The position numbers and the translations under genes were made by a program. Below are positions 57,095 to 64,000 of a stretch of DNA of 64,000 nt, one piece after another. The notes under the pieces are model-generated. The model did not search any database. It saw nothing but the letters and a program-made list of their open reading frames with translations, and was not told where the DNA came from. The stretch comes from Halicephalobus mephisto (taxonomy: Eukaryota; Nematoda; Chromadorea; Rhabditida; Panagrolaimidae): NCBI GenBank assembly GCA_009193035.1, contig SWDT01000084.1:62001-126000 (forward strand). The letters are read 5' to 3'. Position 1 is the first letter of the stretch. The number at the start of each line of letters is the position of its first letter.

Positions 57095-59161
57095 TTATTT
57101 CCATATTTTTTTAAGTTCTTCAAAATGAAGATTTTGTCCTTTTTCAGCTTTAAAATCTGTTGTTTGAAACGTAATTTTTAAATTTTTGTTTTCTTCGGAG
57201 TTTTTGAACCATGGAATTAAATTTGAAATTTTTTGTTTTACAGTACTGGATTTTAGAGTTAAAATAACAGCCACAAAAACGTTCAAATTCATCATCAGAT
57301 TGAAGGTTATCTGACGGTACTTCCGGAACTCCGTCATCTGAATCACGGCGCTCGTCACGCTCGTGATGAGATTTATCAATCCACAAGCCAGGGATATCGG
57401 TCCGATCACCTGGATGGCCCGGATATTTTCGGATATTTGGTATCTTTGAGACAGATCGATCCCTGTTTGATTCTGGATCCTCCTCAGGCGTTTGTTGAAC
57501 TGCTTCAGAACCAAAATGCACTAAAATTTAAAAATTTTTAAATCATCATTAAAAATTAGAAAATTATTATTCAGAAAATTAAAAAATTTTTAAAAAGTTA
57601 AATATTTAGAAAAAAATAAAGCTAAAAATTACTGTAAAGTTGTGTGGAGATGGGATTTTAGGATCGCAGGAAAGAAACGAGGAGAGAGCGCGCGCGAGGA
57701 CCGAGCGAGTCGGTTTCGATAGATTTGCCAGAATTACCACTTTTTACTCTCACTCGCTCCTGCGCGGGAATTCAAAAATTCCCCAAAAATTACACTTTTG
57801 TGAAAATTAAAAATCAAAATTTAACAATTTTTAGGAAATTTTGAGATTATTGTAGGAATTGAAAAAACAACACAAATCGATTTCGAAATCAAAATAAAAT
57901 TTGCAATATGCTCGCAACGTTCGAGCAAGCCGACCGATTTTTCGCAGTTCTCCGTAATTGGTGAATCTTGAAATTTCTGAATTTAGCCCACAAGAGGTGC
58001 ACGACCTCCTCCATGCCCTCAGGGGATAGTGCTTGCGTCTTAAATAACAAGTATTTGCGGAATTACAATCCTACAGTATCCCATTGAAAACGGATTATTT
58101 AAAAAATTACCGTAATGGCCAGAGCATCAAGAAGAACCAAAATGGTCTGCTGGATGAAGACCGTCGTTCTGACCTTCACATAGTACCACATGATCATGAG
58201 GGATACTGTAGAACCATGGACGAGCAAAATCACGAAAATCGCGACGAAGAAAAAATGGCTTTTTTCGTAATTTTTCCTCAAAATCGTCGCGAACATCCTC
58301 TCGATGAAAATCCCGGTGAAAATCGTCCTCATCATGTAGTTACCGTACTGGGTCCCGGCTTGGACGTAAGAGAAGATACTGTAGTACTTGCCTAAGGGGC
58401 TGGAGCTGTCCTCGATGAACATAAAAATGATCGAAATGAAAAATCCAAAGGAAATCAAAGTCAAAGCCAGCAGAAAATTCAAATACACAATTCTGAAAAT
58501 TAAAATAATCATTATTTTTGAAATATAATTGAAATTTTTTCTTCTAAAAAGTAGTTTTATAAAATTCTAAAAATTCATGTCGGGACAATGATGCAAAAAA
58601 AGTTATTTTAATTTTTAAAATACTGAAAAAATAAAATTTGGCATTCAGTCACATTTCGCCAAAGATGCGAATTTGGAATTCGGTCACATTTCGCCAAAGA
58701 ATTCGAATTTGGAATTCGGTCACATTTCGCCAAAGATTCGCATTTGGCATTCGGTCGCATCTTGCCAAAGATACGAATTTGGCATTCAGTCACATTTCGC
58801 CAAAGAATTCGAATTTGGCATTTGGTTACATGTCGCCAAAAATTCGAATTTGGCATTCGATCACATTTCACCAAAATTAATTTTTTTTAAATTTAAAGAA
58901 AATTTCTAGAATCTGTTAGTAATTTTTGTAGGTTTTCAGAATCTTGTAAAAATTTCCAAAATCAAAATTAAAAATTATTACGAAATAATTTTGACATAAA
59001 TTTCAGAAAAATTTCAAATTTAAAAAAAAAAGTTACCTGAGATTTACGTGGAAGGACTTGAGAGTGATGTTGACTATGACCTGGATCAAGATCCCGAGCA
59101 TGTTGAAGCAGCACAGACAGAGCGAAAAAAGCATAATTCCGTCCTCAACGATGTTCAACAT
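57095..59161 (-). CDS. Serpentine receptor class epsilon (Sre) chemoreceptor
   Basis: Nematode-specific seven-pass receptor, expected in sensory neuron cilia. Exons 59161-59037, 58492-58111 and 57520-57095 join in phase and give 310 residues. Exon 1 encodes TM1 (IMLFSLCLCCFNMLGILIQV). Exon 2 carries the family motif after TM3, FIERMFATILRKNYEK, and two or three more membrane segments. Exon 3 starts with LKQFNKRLR, then LSQRYQISENIR, the signature preceding TM6, and the last two segments, ending in a Lys-rich tail. Both introns contain repeats: a GGCATTCGGTCACATTTCGC minisatellite in the first and a dispersed element in the second. Length is slightly below the usual 330-360. AATAAA on the minus strand at 57058-57063. 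Confidence 0.9.
57640..57800. repeat. Dispersed GA/CT hairpin-like element, copy 3
   Basis: GGAGAGAGCGCGCGCGAGGA, GATTTGCCAGAATTACCACT and TCACTCGCTCCTGCGCGGGA, then AATTCAAAAATTCCCC. It matches the inverse of 63540-63700 over about 240 bp including flanking TTACTGTAAAGTTGTGTGGA. Sits in the second Sre intron. Confidence 0.75.
58635..58875. repeat. Minisatellite, 34-36 bp unit (GGCATTCGGTCACATTTCGCC)
   Basis: Seven copies in the first Sre intron with TTTGGCATTCGGTCACATTT and CGCCAAAGATTCGAA. Same family as 25700-26260. Overlapping open frames on both strands are repeat artefacts. Confidence 0.85.
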
Positions 59162-60676
59162 TTTTTAACAACTTTATTCGTTCAAATTAAGCAAAAATAA
59201 AAAAAATTTCTAAAAAAATAAAAAATTTTTTTTAAATTTCTAAAAAAATATAAAATTTTTTAAAAATGAAAAAAATGAAAAAATTAGTCTTATTTATCCT
59301 TTAACAGATAAAGCGACTTCGAAGTAAGCGGATTACCTGAGAAATCCAGAATCCAAAATTCTTCAATGAACCGAGAAATTTGGTTTTTTATGAATGACAA
59401 AACATCGCCTCTGGGGGTTTTAATGCCAGTAAAATTTCAATAGTGATTACAATTAACTTCTTGTAGACAGATTTTGGGATTAGACAGTATATGTTGAAGT
59501 AGTTGAAAATAATCTCTAACATAATGAATTAATACATGAAAATTGTAATTTTCAGGATTTTTATTTTCCAAATTTTTTCTTTCGAATTAATTATGGAGCA
59601 AATGATCAAAAATCATATATGAGAACATTTATGGAGGATTTTCAGAATCTCCAAGTCAGAATCGATATATAAAAATTGTGATTTTTAGGGTTTTTATCTT
59701 CTAGATTACTTTTTTTTAAAAATATATGTGAAGTAACGAATGATCAAAAATCATATATGAGAACATTTGTGGAGGATTTCCAGAATCTCCAAGTCAGAAT
59801 CGATATGTAAAAATTCTGATTTTTATCTTCTAGATTACTTTTTTTAAATATATGTGAAGTAACGAATAATCAAAAATCATATATAAAAATATTTGTGGAA
59901 GATCTCCAGAATCTGCAATTCAGAATCGATATGTAAAAATTCTGATTTTTATGATTTTTATCTTCTAGATTACTTTTTTTAAATATATGTGAAGCAACGA
60001 ATGATCAAAAACCATATATAAGAACATTTGTGGAAGATTTTCAGAATCTGCAAGTCGGAATCGATATATAAGAATTATAATTTTTAAAATTTTTGTCAGT
60101 TTTTTTTATTTTGAAGTAATTATAAAGTAAAAAACAATAATCAATATTTTAAAGCCTTTTCCAGAACAGATATTAAGAAATTGATATATGGAAGTTTTAA
60201 TTTTTAGGATCTTTATTTTTCGGATTTTTTAATTTTCAAGTAATTACGAATTAAATATTCAAAATCCATATTCTAAAGTCTTTTTTAACAATTTTCAAAA
60301 CAGATATGCAGAAATTGATATATGGAAGTTTTAATTTTTAGGATATTTATTTTTCGGATTTTAAAATTTTTGCAATTTGAGCCTGAATTTATTATTTCAA
60401 ACTTCTTGTTTACCATCTACTTCCGAGTCTACTGCCCTACCTACCGTAAGCCAACTAAATTAACAAAATTGAATTCTGGAAATTAAAAGAATTTTTTTTT
60501 CAAAATTTTTTCCTTAATTTCTTATTGAATTTTAATCCAAGTTCTCAACGCAAAAAATGACAAGGTTCATCTCGAGTAATCTCGGTTGCCAGAGGCAACT
60601 CAGGCGGCCGGTTGACTTCTTCGAGGCCAGGTAATCCTCCCGGTGAATCTTTGTCATTTTATCGATTTCGCTAGAG
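59162..60676. other. Intergenic region between Sre and guanylate cyclase genes
   Basis: Divergent promoters of two chemosensory-type genes. From about 59480 to 60370 a 120-135 bp unit is repeated six to seven times (GAACATTTGTGGAGGATTTC, AGAATCGATATATAAAAATT, ATCAAAAATCATATATGAGA). 60390-60670 is of normal complexity and likely proximal promoter for the cyclase. Confidence 0.6.
59480..60370. repeat. Tandem repeat, 120-135 bp unit
   Basis: Six to seven copies, best preserved at 59620-60060 (over 90% alike by eye), decayed at the right end where TATGGAAGTTTTAATTTTTA appears. Confidence 0.82.
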
Positions 60677-63600
60677 ATGTTAATTTTAATTATTTCAATA
60701 CTTGTACAGTATTCTTCCGGACAAGTTTCGATCGGGATGTTGGAGACGAATCCGGTGCTGATTGATGTCTGTCGAATCGCTCTGTCAGACGCTTTTTCAC
60801 AAGGAAATTGTCCGTCCCAAGTGTCGTGAGTTAATTTGAAATTAAATTTTTAAAGTTTTTCAAATCTCCTAAAATCTCACTAAAGCTGGAAAATCCCAGA
60901 ATTTAATGAGACCTCTTCAAGGAACATTCAGGAGTCCACCTGAAGATTCTAAAATCTTCCAGAAGTTCCTACGAGATTCCAGAAGATCTCGGACTTTCTA
61001 AAACGATTCTGAAATTTTCTAGAATTCCATCAAAGCTTCTAGAATCATTAGTTTCTGGAAAATCCCGAACAACATTCAAAAATCAACTTCAAGATTTCAG
61101 AATACCGTAGAAACTCTTGAAATTTTATTGAGACTTCTGAAACCTAAAATCCCATTAAATTTAGCAGAAAATTCCAGAATCTAGAATTTTCTAAAATTCA
61201 CTAAAAACCTAGTTTTTGTAATATTCTAACTTTTTATATTTAATTATTAATCACCGAAATTCAGGTTGGTGAACGCCTCAGGATGCGAGCCAGGATTCAA
61301 GTCAGTGGGAACGGCGATGGCGGCGGAGATGGTCAACGTCCAGAAAGTTACAGCTTTGGTCGTGGACGACTGCACTGATGAAAATGCAGAAATAGCCAGA
61401 TTGGCGAAATTCTGGAACATCCCAGTCATGCTGAGATCCGGGAATGGATTAAAGTTGTTCGACAACAACCTTTATCCCTATACGGTCCAATTCGACGACA
61501 CAACTTCCGTCGCCGTCGCTTTGGCCATAAGTCAACTGGCGGAAAACATAAATGAAAAAAACCTCGTTTTTGTCGGTCCCAAAGCTATAAACAACAAAAA
61601 TCCGCCTATATTTATCTCTGTTTCGAGTTTTATCAAGGAAACAATGCCGCAGATGAACGTCACCGGAGTTTACGAAATCAACGAACAGGACTGGGGAAAA
61701 ATGAAAGAAACCATCGAAAAACTGCGATCACCAACTAAATGTAAGTTAACTGCTACGGCACCGATCAGACTCTTGAGAGGTTCACTTTGAGCTTCTTTAT
61801 CCTAAAAAGCGATATATCAAACTTCCAAAAAAAACAATAACAAAGCTAAAAAGAGGCTATGCGACAATTGCTCCCTTCGACTCGCGGTGGTTTCGTATTC
61901 TTCTCTTTTTAAATTAATCTTTTACTTACCTGGTATGTTGAGTTAACTCAATTACGGAAAAATTAATATAAAAACGAAAGAAAAAAGATAAACTGCGCGA
62001 AATAAAAAGAAGCAACTTTCGCGCAATTCAAACACGACACGCACAGTCCTACCGTACTCTCGGCAGGAACCTTCGTGATAGGAGTTAATTCCTGTCATAC
62101 GTCAAGTTCGGTTAAAAGTTAATTAAAATTAATAATTTAGTGATAATCATCGACGGGAATTTCACGGACATCCGACAAGCACTCGAGAGACTGGACGTGA
62201 TCGGGCTCAGTCGGGATCTATATATGGTTGTTCTGCTTTGTTCCGAAGCTACTCAAGTCTGCATCGACGGAATCCAAAGTATCGCTTACGAATCCTCTCT
62301 TCTAATGGTAAGTTTATCGGTTAAACCAAAAAGTAGTCCAGATACATATATACATATATACGTGCATTTAAATATATACTTATATATGTACGTGGTTAAT
62401 ATGCTTACACGTTATATATAAGTGCATGAGTTTACATATGCATACGTACATGAACATTGGTATATGCATATTTATATATAAATGCATGTTTATATATGCA
62501 TGTATTTGCTATAATAGCAGTCAGGATCTAGAAGAGGTTCACTTACTGGGTTTCTTTAGTCCAAGAGATACATGAAAACCCTAAAGAAAACAATAACAAC
62601 TGGTAACAATAAAGTCGAAAAAGTACAACAACAGCGCGTGCACTGCTACCGTACCTTGCAGGGATTTTCGTGGCAGGATCTAGTTCGTGCCCTGCGTTAG
62701 TATTCAGATGTACTTTTGCGTCCATATATGCACTTTTGTTTTTTATATTTTTTGTTTATATATGTATTTCAGTTGGCTCCTTCCTATCCCAACTTCGACA
62801 CTTTGAATTCAGCGTTTTCTCAGAAACTTCAAGGAAACTACGATGTTGTAAGTTTTTTAGTTTTTTGGATTTATGATTTTTTCCAGAAAAAATTTCAATA
62901 TTATTACTTGACATATCTGGCTTGCTATGGATTCTGTCTTGGATACAAGGAAGCTGGTCAAACGACGGGGAACGCGATAACGCAGAGGTTCAAGGACTCG
63001 GCGAAATTTTTCGGAGACTACTTTGGGACTGTTGCTTTCGACTCTGTGGCGAAAAGACTTCCGAGTTTTACTTTTTCTTGGCTTTCGGAATCTAACTCTA
63101 ATCTGACGACCGCGTATTCTGCGTCGAGTAGAGCTATCAGTGGCTGTAGCGACAGCATTCCGTGTTTTAATTTGACGTTGGTTTCCCATAACACTGCTGT
63201 ATGGACAGGACGTCTGGGAGTCCCTCTGAATCCCTGCGTCTACACCGGCGGATGCATCAGCTACGTCCCCTACTTCATCGCCGCAGGCGTTCTCGCAATA
63301 CTCATTGGACTGATTGTATTTTTCTTTTTCTACCGAAGACAGTAAGTTTGAAATTCCTCGATATGAATTTTATATGAAAAAACTATCGTTTTAAGAAAGC
63401 GACATAGTTTTCTGGGTTTTCGCAGAAGTGGAAAAAGTGGCAAATCTGACAATTTTCACCTAAATTGATTTACTTTTTTCTTACTTTTAACAATAATCTT
63501 AAAGTTTCCTAAAAATTGTTAAATTTTGATTTTTAATTTTCACAAAAGTGTAATTTTTGGGGAATTTTTGAATTCCCGCGCAGGAGCGAGTGAGAGTAAA

Positions 63601-64000
63601 AAGTGGTAATTCTGGCAAATCTACCAACTCGCCCGGTCCTCGCGCGCCCTCTCTCCTCGTTTCTTTCCTGCAATCCTAAAATCCCATCTCCACACAACTT
63701 TACAGTAATTTTTTGCTTTAATTTCTCATACTAATATACAGTTGTTTAGAAAACGTCTGGATGCTTATCGGATGCATTGGAAGATCCCACGAGCAGCTCT
63801 AAAGGTTATCGAAAATAAGCAATCATCTGTCAAAGGAAAAGGAACTGCTACGGAAGGAGCCACGTTGTCGAGCAAAAGAAGGCAGATTCAAGCCTATGCT
63901 TTATTGGACACGACAAAGGCGGAATTTATCGCCATGAAGCACATGTACCACATCAGATGGACGAAAGAAGACCTTCAGTTTCTGATGGAATTGAAAAGAG
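60677..64000 (+). CDS. Receptor-type guanylate cyclase, 5' part (continues past window)
   Basis: Membrane receptor with extracellular ANF-receptor-like ligand domain; family members make cGMP in sensory neurons. Exons 60677-60825, 61265-61740, 62141-62307, 62773-62847, 62887-63341 and 63750-64000 join in phase, giving 524 residues so far. The start was chosen because ATG 60677 reads straight into MLILIISILVQYSSG, a signal peptide, after a GCTAG acceptor. The ectodomain has VGTAMAAEM, ARLAKFWNIPVM and FCLGYKEAG, matching rGC ligand domains. One membrane segment (about 413-436, YFIAAGVLAILIGLIVFFFF) is followed by MHWKIPRAAL, KAEFIAMKHM and LQFLMELKR, the start of the kinase homology domain. 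The cyclase domain lies outside the window. An AG 9 nt upstream of the last acceptor would give a frameshift. Confidence 0.87.
61775..62115 (+). other. Structured-looking segment in guanylate cyclase intron 2
   Basis: A 400 bp intron whose right part has ACACGCACAGTCCTACCGTA and CTCGGCAGGAACCTTCGTGA. A diverged counterpart occurs in the next intron (62520-62700), sharing GAGGTTCACTT, CTACCGTAC and GCAGGNANTTTCGTGNNAGG. No RNA family recognised. Confidence 0.4.
62330..62515. repeat. TATATGCA-rich alternating repeat
   Basis: ATATATACATATATACGTGC and TATATATAAATGCATGTTTA type purine-pyrimidine alternation in intron 3; no longer unit. Confidence 0.7.
63410..63720. repeat. Dispersed GA/CT hairpin-like element, copy 4 (inverted)
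   Basis: GAATTCCCGCGCAGGAGCGA, GTGGTAATTCTGGCAAATCT and TCCTCGCGCGCCCTCTCTCC, then CCCATCTCCACACAACTTTA. Complement of the 57640 copy. A shorter relic (AAGTGGCAAATCTGACAATT) precedes it at 63430. Located in intron 5 of the guanylate cyclase gene. Confidence 0.75.

Noticed and set aside
56960..57095. Sre and Lys/Glu/Val-repeat genes as an SL2-type operon
   Set aside because: Spacing (134 bp) fits, but no TTTCAG-like acceptor precedes the downstream ATG, so it was not called.
61920..61935. ACTTACCTGG resembling the U1 snRNA 5' end
   Set aside because: Downstream sequence has none of the U1 stems or the Sm site; the motif is just the complement of a splice donor.
1..64000. tRNA genes
   Set aside because: No segment with a proper B-box and cloverleaf was seen by eye; short GGTTCGAA or GGTTCAAA words lie in repeats or promoters.

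Overview
The window is nuclear DNA of a nematode, most likely a rhabditid close to Caenorhabditis. The evidence is the gene content: an astacin of the nematode NAS type, two TWK potassium channels, an Sre-type chemoreceptor and a receptor guanylate cyclase. Many introns are 43-50 nt, acceptors are TTTCAG, and several genes have an acceptor-like site just before the start codon that would suit spliced-leader trans-splicing. Intergenic and long intronic DNA is extremely AT-rich and filled with minisatellites. Species cannot be fixed from the sequence alone.

Layout. 1-2.7 kb: 3' part of an astacin (catalytic domain, EGF, CUB, TSP1). 3.2-6.3 kb: two divergent genes, NAD(P)HX dehydratase (NAXD, minus) and a NADAR-domain protein (plus), 313 bp apart. 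6.5-15.5 kb: MED14 (Mediator, minus) and INTS6 (Integrator, plus), head to head over 357 bp. 15.6-20.2 kb: an unrecognised basic, Ser-rich protein (minus). 20.2-31.5 kb: a gene desert of stacked tandem repeats. 31.5-38.2 kb: a THSD1-like single-pass receptor with an added CUB-like domain (minus). 38.2-45.7 kb: a second desert, with an inverted-repeat-bounded element at 44.85-45.38 kb and one small ORF. 45.7-50.2 kb: two divergent TWK channels that share an almost identical 0.4 kb first-exon segment in inverted orientation. 50.6-54.3 kb: an unrecognised helical protein, an orphan coding exon and a U2 snRNA gene, all minus. 55.4-59.2 kb: a Lys/Glu/Val-repeat protein and an Sre chemoreceptor, both minus. 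60.7-64.0 kb: the 5' part of a receptor guanylate cyclase (plus), running off the window.

The genes do not form one pathway. Two divergent pairs make functional sense: NAXD with NADAR (cofactor or metabolite repair) and MED14 with INTS6 (two Pol II co-regulators). The Sre receptor, guanylate cyclase and TWK channels are typical of sensory neurons. The strongest structural oddity is the inverted TWK duplication: about 99% identical first exons and upstream DNA joined to strongly diverged channel bodies, with the breakpoint exactly at an ATG codon. Exon boundaries were built by hand from open frames, splice signals and phase, and were checked to join in frame. No alignment, RNA evidence or structure prediction was available.
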